Positions 18,966-29,065 are shown, counted from the stretch's first letter. The stretch: DNA of 43,134 nucleotides from Deltaproteobacteria bacterium (GCA_019306075.1 JAFDME010000002.1:1-43134); one strand, 5' to 3'. Made by a program: numbers and translations. Notes: generated by a model from the letters alone, not told the origin.

Positions 18966-19692
18966 AGCAAAAAATGTAGTTAAGCTTTTTCATGGGCATG
19001 GCACCACTGTTCGCGCAGTGGATGGTGTCTCCACAGAAGTTGACAGGGGTGAGGTTGTTGTTGTTATTGGTCCATCAGGATCTGGAAAGTCAACGTTCCT
19101 GCGCTGCATTAATGGCCTGGAAGTGTTCAGCGAGGGGCATATTATTATTGATGGCGTGGATCTTGCGGATAAGAAAACCAATATCAACAAGGTTCGTATG
19201 GAAGTTGGTATGGTTTTTCAGCAGTTCAACCTTTTTCCTCATAGAACGGTTCTGGAAAACCTGACACTGGCACAGCGTCGGGTGCGGAAACGCAGTAAGA
19301 AGGTTGCAGAAGAAAAGGCGCATGCCCTGTTGGAAAAAGTTGGTATCCCCGAAAAGGCAAGGGAGTATCCATCCCGTCTTTCCGGGGGGCAGCAGCAGCG
19401 TGTTGCTATTGCAAGGGCTCTTGCGATGGAGCCGAAGGTGATGTTGTTTGATGAACCGACTTCTGCCCTTGATCCCGAGATGGTTGGAGAGGTTCTCGAT
19501 GTTATGAAACAACTTGCCGGTGAGGGAATGACCATGGTTGTTGTTACTCACGAGATGGGATTTGCCCGGGAAGTTGCAGATAGAGTACTTTTTATGGATG
19601 AGGGGAAAATTGTTGAAGTGGGAACGCCTGAACATTTCTTCACCGAGCCGCGTGAGGATAGAACGAAACTCTTTTTAAAGCAGGTTCTCTAG
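18958..19692 (+). CDS. Amino-acid ABC transporter ATP-binding protein
   Basis: GPSGSGKST Walker [16 protein letters not shown] signature, [14 protein letters not shown] Walker B. GTG start overlaps the upstream stop. Confidence 0.95.
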   Translation: MIKAKNVVKLFHGHGTTVRAVDGVSTEVDRGEVVVVIGPSGSGKSTFLRCINGLEVFSEGHIIIDGVDLADKKTNINKVRMEVGMVFQQFNLFPHRTVLENLTLAQRRVRKRSKKVAEEKAHALLEKVGIPEKAREYPSRLSGGQQQRVAIARALAMEPKVMLFDEPTSALDPEMVGEVLDVMKQLAGEGMTMVVVTHEMGFAREVADRVLFMDEGKIVEVGTPEHFFTEPREDRTKLFLKQVL

Positions 19693-19768
19693 AGCATAAA
19701 AAATTTTTGATAAATTTGCAGGGAGATTATCAGAAGTTTGAGATGGTTTGATGGTAGACATTAAATTT

Positions 19769-19902
19769 TACTAACCCGAATAAAGCGGAATTTCAAATTG
19801 CTTGGATAAGTACCTTGGTAGTATAAATAGTTATATAATTTCAAAATACTTTACTCAAATTATTGTTTTTTATTATAGTTTTTCAGGAGTAAGGTACTAA
19901 TT
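19769..19902 (+). repeat. Dispersed intergenic repeat, copy 3
   Basis: ctaacccgaataaagcggaatttcaaattgcttggataagtaccttggta...tatataatttcaaaatac...attgttttttattatagtttttcaggagtaaggtactaat. Confidence 0.8.
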
Positions 19903-19922
19903 AGAACCGGGAGGTTGGGCTG

Positions 19923-20981
19923 ATGCGATTGCTGAAAATAATGGGTATGATAATGTTAAGCCTTGGTTTCTGTGCTGCCAGTTTGGCGGCGAAGGAATTA
20001 AAGGTTGGTTTTGTTTATGTCTCCCCCATTGGGGATGCCGGCTACTCCTATGCACATGATGTCGGCCGTCAGGCCGTGGAGGCAATGGACGGGGTGACTA
20101 CTTCCTATGTGGAATCAGTTCCCGAAGGAGCTGATTCTGAGCGGGTCATCCTTAATATGGCGCGTAAGGGTTACGATGTTATCTTTGCCACCAGTTTTGG
20201 TTTTATGGATCCTATGCTCAAGGTGGCAAAACAATTTCCCAAAATAGCTTTTCTGCACTGTTCCGGTTTTAAAATGGCAGAAAATATGAGTAATTACTTT
20301 GGTCGTATGTATCAGGCTCGTTATCTCTCAGGCATTGTCGCCGGCAGTATGACCAAATCAAAGGTGATCGGCTATGTCGCCGCCTTTCCTATTCCTGAAG
20401 TTATCAGAGGCATTAATGCCTTTACCCTTGGTGTGCAGTCGGTGAATCCCGAGGCTACTGTCAGGGTGGTGTGGACTAAAACATGGTATGATCCGGCTAC
20501 TGAAAAAGAGGCGGCAAAATCGCTGCTCGATGTTGGTGCAGACGTTATTGCCCAGCATCAGGATTCTCCGGGGCCTCAGGAAGCAGCACAGGAAAAGGGA
20601 GTATATTCAATAGGGTACAACTCTGACATGTCTTCTTTTGCGCCCAAAGCACATTTGACCGCACCTGTCTGGAACTGGGGACCTTATTATGTGAAAGTGG
20701 TCGAGCAGGTGAAAAACGGCACATGGAAGGCAGAATCCGCCTGGCCCGGCCTGAAAGAGGGTATTGTCGGACTCTCCCCGTTTGGCCCGATGGTTCCTCA
20801 GGCTGTTCAGGATAAAGTGAATAAGGCAAAGGCGAATATCATTGGTGGTAAAAAGGTTTTTTCAGGGCTGGTAAAAGACCAGAAGGGCAATGTTAAAATT
20901 GCGGCAGGTGCTGCGGCAACAGACGAAGAACTTCTTGGCATGACCTGGTTTGTTAATGGAGTTGTCGGTACCACCCAGTAG
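19923..20981 (+). CDS. BMP-family ABC transporter substrate-binding protein
   Basis: KELKVGFVYVSPIGDAGYSYAHDVGRQAVEAM...VIFATSFGFMDPMLKVAKQFPKIAFLHCSG...; matches the BMP/PnrA-like family. Confidence 0.93.
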   Translation: MRLLKIMGMIMLSLGFCAASLAAKELKVGFVYVSPIGDAGYSYAHDVGRQAVEAMDGVTTSYVESVPEGADSERVILNMARKGYDVIFATSFGFMDPMLKVAKQFPKIAFLHCSGFKMAENMSNYFGRMYQARYLSGIVAGSMTKSKVIGYVAAFPIPEVIRGINAFTLGVQSVNPEATVRVVWTKTWYDPATEKEAAKSLLDVGADVIAQHQDSPGPQEAAQEKGVYSIGYNSDMSSFAPKAHLTAPVWNWGPYYVKVVEQVKNGTWKAESAWPGLKEGIVGLSPFGPMVPQAVQDKVNKAKANIIGGKKVFSGLVKDQKGNVKIAAGAAATDEELLGMTWFVNGVVGTTQ

Positions 20982-20985
20982 CCTG

Positions 20986-22050
20986 ATGTTACATTTTCGG
21001 ATAACCAAAAGGCAGGAACCTCTGGGCGCAGGCGGATCCTGCCTTGTTTTATTATCAGCGCTGTTTCTCTCTCTGCTGCTCAGCGGCTTCCTGTTGTTTC
21101 TTCGTGGTACTCCTCCTGTTGATGGCCTTTTAACTCTTTTTCAGGGAGCTTTCGGAACAAAATGGGCCATTGAGGACAGCATCCTGAAAGCTATCCCCAT
21201 TTTTCTCTGCAGTCTTGGGGTAGCTGTTGCCTTTCGGTTGCAGATCTGGAACATTGGGGCCGAAGGACAATTTGCCCTTGGGGCAATCGGTGCAACCTGG
21301 ATTGCCCTTACCTTTCCCGACTGGCCCAAAGCCGCTCTCCTTCCTGCCATGATTGTCGCTGCGACAGTTGCAGGTGGAGCCTGGGGGATGATTCCGGCTA
21401 TTTTGAGGCAGCGTTTTAAAACCAATGAGATCATTGTCACCCTGATGATGAACTATATCGCCATTCTTTTTCTTCAATACCTGGTATACGGGATCTGGAA
21501 AGATCCAACCAGTTTCGGTTTTCCGATGACACCGGAATTTTCCGAGAACGCAATTGTTGGGAAGATTGGTACAACATCTATCAATTGGGGTCTGGCACAT
21601 TGTCTGGTTCTGGGAATCCTTGTCTGGGGGTTTTTTAAATATACCCGGCTCGGTTTTGAGCTTAAGGCATGTGGAGATAATGTGAGGGCTGCCAGATATG
21701 CAGGACTGCCCTATGACAGGCTTGTTGTCCTGGTAATGGTTCTGAGCGGTGCCCTTGCCGGATGGGCAGGTTTTCTTGAAGCATCTGCCACGGTCAACCG
21801 ACTGCAGCCAAGTATAATTGTTGGATACGGCTATACTGCGATTGTTGTCGCCTGGCTTGCCCGTCTTCACCCGCTGAGTATAGGTATTGCTTCGTTTCTG
21901 CTTGCCGGACTCCGGGTGGGGGTTGAAAACCTGCAGCTTGATCTTCAGGTACCTGCAGCGTTTGGCGGTATTATTGAGGGTTTGATCCTGCTTACTGTTC
22001 TGGCTGGAGGGCTTTTTACTCACTACCGTATTGTGCGGGGGAAAACGTGA
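20986..22050 (+). CDS. BMP-associated ABC transporter permease (first)
   Basis: IWNIGAEGQFALGAIGATWIAL and RFKTNEIIVTLMMNYIAILFLQYL motifs. ATG 20986 preferred over the TTG listed at 20950 because it avoids overlap with the binding-protein CDS. Confidence 0.92.
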   Translation: MLHFRITKRQEPLGAGGSCLVLLSALFLSLLLSGFLLFLRGTPPVDGLLTLFQGAFGTKWAIEDSILKAIPIFLCSLGVAVAFRLQIWNIGAEGQFALGAIGATWIALTFPDWPKAALLPAMIVAATVAGGAWGMIPAILRQRFKTNEIIVTLMMNYIAILFLQYLVYGIWKDPTSFGFPMTPEFSENAIVGKIGTTSINWGLAHCLVLGILVWGFFKYTRLGFELKACGDNVRAARYAGLPYDRLVVLVMVLSGALAGWAGFLEASATVNRLQPSIIVGYGYTAIVVAWLARLHPLSIGIASFLLAGLRVGVENLQLDLQVPAAFGGIIEGLILLTVLAGGLFTHYRIVRGKT

Positions 22051-22970
22051 TGGAGATTGCGATTATTATTCCGCTGCTGGCAGCTGCTGTGCAATCCGGG
22101 ACACCGATACTTTATGCCACTCTCGGAGAGATTTTCACCGAAAAATCAGGAGTATTGAATTTGGGAGTAGAAGGTGCGATGATTATCGGCGCTCTTGCCG
22201 GGTTCATCGTTTCCAGGTATACAGGGAGCCCTGCTCTTGGTTTTCTTATGGCAGGATTTGCTGGAGCCCTGGCTACCTCCATACATGGTGTCGTCTGCCT
22301 CTGGTTCAGGGGGAATCAGGTCGTATCCGGGCTTGCCCTGACTATTCTTGGTGCGGGACTCGCAAATTATCTCGGGACTTCCTATGTAGGGATTTCAGCA
22401 CCCGGCTTCAAAACAATGGCCGTACCCCTGCTGTCATCAATTCCGGTCCTGGGCCCGATCTTTTTTAATCAGGATATTCTTGTCTATATCAGTTATTTTA
22501 TTCCCCCGGCCATGTATATATTTTTCACCTCCAGCCGCTTTGGCCTTGGATTGCGGGCGGCGGGAGAATATCCTGCAGCGGCTACAGCTGCCGGGTTGAA
22601 TGTCGCTGCCTATCGCTGGTTTGGCATTATGGTGGGGGGATTTTTTATGGGACTGGGGGGAGCATATCTCTCTCTTGCCTATACCCATCTATGGACAACA
22701 AATCTGACCGGAGGGCGGGGATGGATTGCTGTCGCCCTTGTTATCTTTGCCTTCTGGCGACCCGGACGGGCTGTGCTGGGTGCGTACCTTTTTGGAGGAA
22801 TTATGGCATTGCAGCTGCGGCTCCAGGCTTTAGGTACACAGCTGCCGTCATCAATTCTTCTTATGCTGCCTTATGCGCTGACGGTATTTGTCCTGGTCAT
22901 CTCCTCCTGGAGAAAGAAAACCAGTGAGGAACCTGCGGCTCTGGGGGTTAATCTTGAACCCGTCGATTAG
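22047..22970 (+). CDS. BMP-associated ABC transporter permease (second)
   Basis: TPILYATLGEIFTEKSGVLNLGVEGAMIIGALAGF; overlaps the first permease stop by 4 nt. Confidence 0.93.
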   Translation: MMEIAIIIPLLAAAVQSGTPILYATLGEIFTEKSGVLNLGVEGAMIIGALAGFIVSRYTGSPALGFLMAGFAGALATSIHGVVCLWFRGNQVVSGLALTILGAGLANYLGTSYVGISAPGFKTMAVPLLSSIPVLGPIFFNQDILVYISYFIPPAMYIFFTSSRFGLGLRAAGEYPAAATAAGLNVAAYRWFGIMVGGFFMGLGGAYLSLAYTHLWTTNLTGGRGWIAVALVIFAFWRPGRAVLGAYLFGGIMALQLRLQALGTQLPSSILLMLPYALTVFVLVISSWRKKTSEEPAALGVNLEPVD

Positions 22971-23113
22971 CGCCAACAGAAGCAGCATCAGTAAGCAGGA
23001 ATTATTTAGAGAGAGGTATAAATGCCCGCAAAGGTTCATACAGAAAAATCTGTCCTGTCCCCCAGAGACACCCAATTACAGTACGTCATACTGATGGTCG
23101 GAATTGAGAGGAT

Positions 23114-24613
23114 ATGAGGATGGAGAATCAATTACCCCTGATACGGCTCGAGAACATTTCCAAATCTTTTGGCAGGGTGCAGGCCAATAAGGATGTGACT
23201 CTTGAGATTATGAAGGGGGAGATTCTTGCTCTTTTAGGTGAAAACGGGGCAGGGAAGTCTACCCTTATGTCTATTCTGGCGGGTCAGCTGGTGCCGGATA
23301 CAGGAACTATCTATCTGGGTAACAAGCCGGTACAGCTGACTACAACTGATAAGGCGATTGCTGCCGGTATCGGTATGGTTTACCAGCATTTTAAGCTGGT
23401 GAATGCAATGACAGTTGCTGAGAATGTCTTTCTCGGTCAAAAGGGTGGTTTCTGGCTGAATAAACAGAAGATGTGCCGGACGGTTGAGCAGCTCGCGGGT
23501 CAGTATGGCATGACGGTTGACCCCCGGGCCAGAATACATGATCTCTCCATGGGAGAGAGACAGCAGGTTGAGATACTTAAACTTCTCCATCGTAAAAGTA
23601 CTGTTTTGATTTTTGATGAGCCGACGGCTGTACTTACCCCCAGTGAGGCAGATAATCTGTTTGACACCATGAAAATCATGGTTGCCAAGGGAAAGGGCAT
23701 TGTTTTTATCAGTCATAAACTGGAAGAGGTGATGGCAGCTGCTGACAATATTGCCATATTGAGACGAGGTGAAATTGTTGACAGAGTGGCCGCGGCAGAT
23801 GTCTCCTCCACGGCTGAACTTGCGGAGAGGATGGTAGGACGTGAAGTGCTTCTGCAGGTGGATAAGAGAGTTGTTGAGCCTCATCAGTCTGTGCTGAAAG
23901 TGGAGGAACTTTCCGGGCAGCAGATGAAAGAGATTAATCTGGAGGTGCGCCAGGGAGAGATTCTTGCTCTCGTTGGTGTCGCCGGTAACGGTCAGAAACC
24001 TCTGGTGGAGGCAATCTGTGGGCTCAGCAAACCTCTTCCCGGTACGGTTACCTTGCTTGGTATGGAATGGCGGAAGTTTTTTAAAAAAGGTGGTTGGAAG
24101 AATACACTTTCGTATATCCCGGAGGACAGGCAGGGGCTGGCGACTTGTCAGGGGCTCGATTTATTAGACAATTTTTTGCTTACTACAAGAGGAGGGTTTT
24201 CCCGGGGACCCTGGCTGAAGAGGGAAGAGGCAAGAGAAAAGGCAAACCTTCTGCTGGAGGAATTCGATATTCGCCCGCCTGACTTGACAGCTTTTGCCTG
24301 GCAACTTTCAGGAGGTAATCTCCAGAAGATGGTTCTTGCCCGTGAGTTTTACCGTAAACCCCGGTTGATTGTAGCAGAACAGCCTACACAGGGACTGGAT
24401 ATTGCTGCCACTGAAGATGTCTGGAATCTCCTGTTGCAGGCAAGGAATCGGGCGGGGATTCTTCTGGTAACAGGGGATCTGAATGAAGCCTTTGCTCTTT
24501 CCGACAGGATAGGTGTGATGTACAACGGCAGAATAGTTGACACCTTTCGTACTGATAACAAGGAAAAGGTGGAGCAGATTCCGCAGATGATGGCAGGACT
24601 GGCAATTTCCTGA
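23114..24613 (+). CDS. ABC transporter ATP-binding protein, duplicated ATPase (BMP/nucleoside or sugar type)
   Basis: 499 aa; first half GENGAGKSTLMSIL, LSMGERQQVEILK, LIFDEPTAVLTPSE; second half LSGGNLQKMVLARE. Confidence 0.93.
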   Translation: MRMENQLPLIRLENISKSFGRVQANKDVTLEIMKGEILALLGENGAGKSTLMSILAGQLVPDTGTIYLGNKPVQLTTTDKAIAAGIGMVYQHFKLVNAMTVAENVFLGQKGGFWLNKQKMCRTVEQLAGQYGMTVDPRARIHDLSMGERQQVEILKLLHRKSTVLIFDEPTAVLTPSEADNLFDTMKIMVAKGKGIVFISHKLEEVMAAADNIAILRRGEIVDRVAAADVSSTAELAERMVGREVLLQVDKRVVEPHQSVLKVEELSGQQMKEINLEVRQGEILALVGVAGNGQKPLVEAICGLSKPLPGTVTLLGMEWRKFFKKGGWKNTLSYIPEDRQGLATCQGLDLLDNFLLTTRGGFSRGPWLKREEAREKANLLLEEFDIRPPDLTAFAWQLSGGNLQKMVLAREFYRKPRLIVAEQPTQGLDIAATEDVWNLLLQARNRAGILLVTGDLNEAFALSDRIGVMYNGRIVDTFRTDNKEKVEQIPQMMAGLAIS

Positions 24614-24665
24614 ACCGCGAGTGTTCACAGCAGAATTTAATTTATTTTCAGGGGAGCATACCGAT

Positions 24666-26168
24666 ATGAACAGTCTTCATAATTTGACCTTTTTTGATAT
24701 CTATGAAAAACATGCACTCTACAGAGGTGGTTCCCAGGCTATTCACTGGGATGGTGGTAATATCAGTTACAGTGATCTCTTCCTGCAGACTGCAAAACTT
24801 GCCGCTGGCCTTGCCGGGCTGAATCTTCCTCCCGGCAGCAGAGTAGCAGTTCTCTGTAAAAATCATCCCGCCTTTTTTCATCTGTTTGGGGCGGCATCAG
24901 CTCTGAACCTTGTTCTTGTCCTTATTAACAGACGGTTGAGTGAGGAGGAGATATCCTATATTGTTGAAGATACAACACCCGCCATAATAATCTGTGATCA
25001 GGAAAAGGCGGCCCATGCAGAGACACTGAAAGAATCATTTTCTTTTCTGCAGTACTGTTATGTGATTGATGGTAGTGGGGATGATTTTGTAGATCTGTAT
25101 GGCGGCTCTCCCCTTGAAAGCTCTGTGCCATGTCGTCCGTCAGATCCATTTATCATAATTCATACTGCTGCAATGCTGGGTAAGCCGAGGGGGGCTGTAC
25201 TCAGTCAGGAGAATATTATCCTGGCCAATCTGCAGATCAATAGCGCGTATGGGATAGATGATTCCAAAGGTTACCTGAATATTCTGCCGCTGTTCCATAT
25301 CATGGGGGTAAATCTTGGTCTGGGAACCCTGCAGGCCGGCGGTAAAAATGTAATAATGGAAAAGTTTGATCCACAAAAAGCTCTGCAGCTTATTGAAAGG
25401 GAAAAAATCTCCCTTTTTGGATCCTTTCCGCCCATAGTGGCAAATCTTCTGGAGGCTTTTGAGAAAGGTGACTTTGATCTCTCAAGTCTGGAAATTGTGG
25501 CCGGGCTTGAGATGCCTGATACTGCGAAGAAATGGGAGGAATTGACCGGGTCCAAATTTTGGACCATGTATGGCCAGACAGAAACATCAGGCCTCATCAC
25601 CTTCAGTGAATATTTTGCCAGAAGCGGATCAGCCGGTGCGGTTTCGCCTCTTGCAAATCTTAAAATAGTTGATGATGTTGATAATGCGCTGCCCGAGGGG
25701 CAGACAGGTGAAATAGTTCTCCGGGGTCCACTGGTTTTTCAGGGATATTGGAACGGGAAAGAATTGAATGAGTACACTTTTCGCGGGGGATGGCATCATA
25801 CAGGAGATCTTGGGATGATCGACTCCGAAGGGTTCCTGTTTTTTAAAGGTCGAAAAGCCGAGAAGGAATTGATAAAGCCCGGGGGAGAGAACGTATTTCC
25901 TGCGGAAGTCGAAAAAGCTGTACTTGGGCATCCTGCTGTGCAAGAGGTTTGCGTTTTCGGAGTTCCCGACCCCAAATTTGGTGAGGGAATAAAGGCTGTC
26001 TGTTCTCTGCATTCAGGCAGAACCCTGACGAAGGAAGAGCTGATATCCTTCTGCGGTTCACTTATCGCCGGATATAAGAAACCCCGATATGTGGAATTTA
26101 TAGACGAGTTACCCAGGAGGGAAGATGGTGCAATAGACCGTGAGAAGATAAAACTCGATTACCCCTGA
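24666..26168 (+). CDS. AMP-forming acyl-adenylate synthetase/acyl-CoA ligase-like protein with divergent A3 motif
   Basis: MYGQTETSG, YWNGKELNEYTFRGGWHHTGDLGMIDSEGFLFFKGRKAEKELIKPGGENVFPAEVE core motifs. The usual TSGTTGxPKG is replaced by IIHTAAMLGKPRGAVLS. ATG 24666 has an upstream aggggag RBS. Confidence 0.88.
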   Translation: MNSLHNLTFFDIYEKHALYRGGSQAIHWDGGNISYSDLFLQTAKLAAGLAGLNLPPGSRVAVLCKNHPAFFHLFGAASALNLVLVLINRRLSEEEISYIVEDTTPAIIICDQEKAAHAETLKESFSFLQYCYVIDGSGDDFVDLYGGSPLESSVPCRPSDPFIIIHTAAMLGKPRGAVLSQENIILANLQINSAYGIDDSKGYLNILPLFHIMGVNLGLGTLQAGGKNVIMEKFDPQKALQLIEREKISLFGSFPPIVANLLEAFEKGDFDLSSLEIVAGLEMPDTAKKWEELTGSKFWTMYGQTETSGLITFSEYFARSGSAGAVSPLANLKIVDDVDNALPEGQTGEIVLRGPLVFQGYWNGKELNEYTFRGGWHHTGDLGMIDSEGFLFFKGRKAEKELIKPGGENVFPAEVEKAVLGHPAVQEVCVFGVPDPKFGEGIKAVCSLHSGRTLTKEELISFCGSLIAGYKKPRYVEFIDELPRREDGAIDREKIKLDYP

Positions 26169-26182
26169 GATGGAGTTATTTG

Positions 26183-26205
26183 CAGGGCGGCTAAATCCCG
26201 CCCTG
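26183..26205. terminator. Hairpin between convergent genes (possible shared terminator)
   Basis: CAGGGCGG-ctaaatc-CCGCCCTG between the 26168 (+) and 26254 (-) stops; T-rich downstream sequence on the + strand. Confidence 0.55.
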
Positions 26206-26253
26206 AAGAGTGTTGTTGTTTTGCCTTTATTGCTTGAAATTACGATGTCACTC

Positions 26254-26646
26254 TTACTTAACCGTAGTGACAGGACAGGGAGCCTTGAGGATAATGTATC
26301 GTGAGGTGGACCCGAGAAGTATTTTTTCCACTCTGGATCTCTTCTTTATACCGAGGAAAATGTGGTCAATTTTATTTTCTTCAGCAAATTGAACAAGGTC
26401 TTCGCCTGAGGAAAGTCCTCTGACACTTTGTGTGGCATCACATTGGAGACCCGCTTCCTCCATCATCTGTTTGGCAAAAATGAGACCCTCCTCCGCTTTC
26501 CGTATTGCAGATGCCTTTTCCGATGTCCCGCCTTCCATTGAAGTGACGATATAAACAAAAGCGTTATATGTTTTTGCATAGTCCCTGGCCAGAGACAGTG
26601 CCTTATTACCCACCTTTCCACCATTGTACCCAACTAATATCTTCAT
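26254..26646 (-). CDS. Universal stress protein, UspA family
   Basis: MKILVGYNGGKVGNKALSLARDYAK; C-terminal GSTSRYIILKAPCPVTTVK. Confidence 0.92.
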   Translation of the reverse strand: MKILVGYNGGKVGNKALSLARDYAKTYNAFVYIVTSMEGGTSEKASAIRKAEEGLIFAKQMMEEAGLQCDATQSVRGLSSGEDLVQFAEENKIDHIFLGIKKRSRVEKILLGSTSRYIILKAPCPVTTVK

Positions 26647-26668
26647 AATAGACTCCTGATCCCGCAGT

Positions 26669-27475
26669 TTACATCCAGCGTTTACGCCGTTTATATGATT
26701 TTACGTCCTTAAAGGACTTCCTGCCGCCCCCTTTAGTGATTCCCATATAAAATTCCTTTACATCAGGATTGTTCTGCAAATCTTCAGATGTACCTTCCAG
26801 AACAATTTTACCGGATTCCATGATATAGGCATAATCAGCAATTGCCAGGGCAACTTTGGCATTCTGCTCAACAACCAGTATTGTAGTATCAAGTTCCCTA
26901 TTAATCAATTTTATATTATCAAAAATTTCTTTCACCAGGATAGGGGCAAGACCAAGAGAAGGCTCATCAAGCATCAACATTTTTGGTGCGGCCATTAATG
27001 CTCTGGCAATGGCGATCATCTGCTGCTCTCCTCCGGAGCTGTAGCCCGCCATTCTGTTGCTTACCTTTGAAAGCCTCGGGAAATGTTTATACATCATTTC
27101 ATTATCTTTACGGATTGTTTTTGACCCATCTTTCCTGGTAATTGAGCCTACAAGGATATTCTCATTCACTGTCAGGTGTTTAAATACACGTCTTCCCTCA
27201 GGCACCATAACCGAACCCAGTTTCACAATATCTGTGCCATTCAGGTTGGTTGTGTCTGTACCGTCAAATTCAATATATCCTTCCTTGATGGCTCCGTTTT
27301 CAGGCTTGAGAAGTCCACTGATGGCTCTTAACGTGGTTGTTTTTCCAGCTCCGTTGGTTCCAAGAAGGGCGACAATACCTCCCTTGGGAACAGAGAGACT
27401 GACACCACGCAGCACCTGAATGATGTCATTATAGACAACCTCGATATTGTTGACTTCAAGCAGATTGTTTTCCAT
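26669..27475 (-). CDS. livF: Branched-chain amino-acid-type ABC transporter ATP-binding protein, LivF
   Basis: LLEVNNIEVVYNDIIQVLRGVSLSVPKGGIVALLGTNGAGKTTTLRAISG; SLGLAPILVKEIF. Confidence 0.93.
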   Translation of the reverse strand: MENNLLEVNNIEVVYNDIIQVLRGVSLSVPKGGIVALLGTNGAGKTTTLRAISGLLKPENGAIKEGYIEFDGTDTTNLNGTDIVKLGSVMVPEGRRVFKHLTVNENILVGSITRKDGSKTIRKDNEMMYKHFPRLSKVSNRMAGYSSGGEQQMIAIARALMAAPKMLMLDEPSLGLAPILVKEIFDNIKLINRELDTTILVVEQNAKVALAIADYAYIMESGKIVLEGTSEDLQNNPDVKEFYMGITKGGGRKSFKDVKSYKRRKRWM

Positions 27476-27586
27476 ATGTGTTTTTATTCCCGGTTAAGAG
27501 CTATCCCTATCATTCCAGGGTGTTGGGCTGATCTGAAGGTAAAAGCTATAAGCATCGTAAAATCAGACTGTTATGGTGTAATGCAA

Positions 27587-27628
27587 CTTACCGGAAAAAG
27601 GATCTTTGCAGATCAGTTTTCCGGCAAG
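27587..27628 (-). other. Intra-operon imperfect hairpin between livK and livF
   Basis: cttaccggaaaa...ttttccggcaag, with internal gatc...gatc pairing. Confidence 0.6.
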
Positions 27629-27657
27629 TCAGGGTTTTACCCGGTTAAAAGCTAATA

Positions 27658-28890
27658 TTACTTGATTTTTTTCATGAATTCAGACTGAATAGGCTCACCG
27701 ACTTTCTTGAACATACCGTCCTGGACACTGTATATCTGCAGCATATCAACACCGGCGCGGTCAGTTTTAGAGTAGGTTACCGGTCCTATGGTCGTATAGG
27801 GCTGGTAAGCATTTTTGCCATTCATCTTATTTAAAGTATTATAGAGATTCTCTTTAGTTATCTCAAGACCGGCATCTTTTGTTCTTTTGATGGCTTCTGT
27901 TGTCACCTGGGCGACCATGATTCCTGCTGCATAGTTATGGGAATTTGCAGCCTTATCGTCACGACCGTATTTTTTGGCCAGTGCCAGTTGCTTGGTGGTA
28001 CCGTCATTCTTTTCTGAGGTCAGGTTGAACGAACAGGACCATACAAATCCTTTACAGGCATCCCCTGCAAGGGCAATGAGGTCATTTCCACCTGTGTAAT
28101 GAACACCCAGAAAGGTCAGTTTTCCTTCTTCACCATAAGAACTCGCTGTCAGGCCAAGACGCGAGGAGTCTTTCAGCATTGTAGCAACAGGTGACTGAAC
28201 CGTGTGGCAGAGGACATACTGGACACCCTTGCTCATCAGTCTCTTTAACATGGCTGAGTTATCAAGATCTTTCCCATGCTCAACCACTTCAACGATTTCC
28301 ATATTCAAACCAGCGGCAACCGCTTTTTTCGCATCTTCAACAGGGCCGCGGCCAAAGGCGGAGGGGTGAATAAACATGGCAACTTTGGCTTTCCCTTTTC
28401 CTTTGTGATTTTTAACAACGAATTCAGAAAGGGCTACCAGTTGTTCAGAATACGAGGCAACCGGCAGGAAGATATAATTTGAGTCATCAAGATTGCCGGC
28501 ATGATAGGAAGCGGGAAGGACCGGAATTTTCTCCTCTTCAAAATCCCTCTTTAAGCCAAGGGTGGAACCGGTTGAATAGTTGAGATACATGACAATACCG
28601 TCGTCAATATACTCTTCAAAGTTCCTCTTTGTGATAGCAGTTTTGTACTGATCATCTCTGATGGTACAGTCAATTGTGTCATCACCCAGCACTTTTGTCT
28701 CGTTGACAAATTTAAAATAATCCTCGGTGCCCTTGGCATAGGGATTGCCGGCATCAGAGGTAGGACCGGTGATGGCAAGAGACATGCCAATTTTGTAAGC
28801 CTTGCCTGCTGCATTTGCAGTGACTGTGAACGCAAAGGCGACGGATAAAACCAGTAATGCATTCAAAAATAAGATTGTTCTGCTTTTCAT
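27658..28890 (-). CDS. Branched-chain amino-acid-type ABC transporter substrate-binding protein
   Basis: Signal peptide; YKIGMSLAITGPTSDAGNPYAKGTEDYFKFVNE; periplasmic-binding fold typical of LivK-like receptors. Confidence 0.92.
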   Translation of the reverse strand: MKSRTILFLNALLVLSVAFAFTVTANAAGKAYKIGMSLAITGPTSDAGNPYAKGTEDYFKFVNETKVLGDDTIDCTIRDDQYKTAITKRNFEEYIDDGIVMYLNYSTGSTLGLKRDFEEEKIPVLPASYHAGNLDDSNYIFLPVASYSEQLVALSEFVVKNHKGKGKAKVAMFIHPSAFGRGPVEDAKKAVAAGLNMEIVEVVEHGKDLDNSAMLKRLMSKGVQYVLCHTVQSPVATMLKDSSRLGLTASSYGEEGKLTFLGVHYTGGNDLIALAGDACKGFVWSCSFNLTSEKNDGTTKQLALAKKYGRDDKAANSHNYAAGIMVAQVTTEAIKRTKDAGLEITKENLYNTLNKMNGKNAYQPYTTIGPVTYSKTDRAGVDMLQIYSVQDGMFKKVGEPIQSEFMKKIK

Positions 28891-28946
28891 GTTTCTACTC
28901 CTCCTGAGTTTTGAATTAGCTACAGATTCCCCGCCAGCCGGGGAGA

Positions 28947-28997
28947 AGTGCCCTCTTCAGATTTTTCCCGCAAGAACGGGAAAAGTGATAAGGCACT
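28947..28997 (-). other. Nested stem-loop in the livM-livK spacer
   Basis: Outer agtgcc/ggcact (28947-28952 / 28992-28997) and inner ttttcccg-caagaa-cgggaaaa (28963-28984). Confidence 0.6.
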
Positions 28998-29065
28998 CTT
29001 AAGTAACTGTTTAGCAGCATCCCATATATGCATGATCAGACTGCCTTTACTCCGATAAACAATGA

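Noticed and set aside
21130-22023. Minus-strand 297 aa ORF
   Set aside because: Antisense shadow of a clearly coding ABC permease; composition is Gln/Lys/Pro-rich with no recognisable domain.
23234-23884. Minus-strand 216 aa ORF
   Set aside because: Antisense shadow of the duplicated ATPase gene; no domain features.
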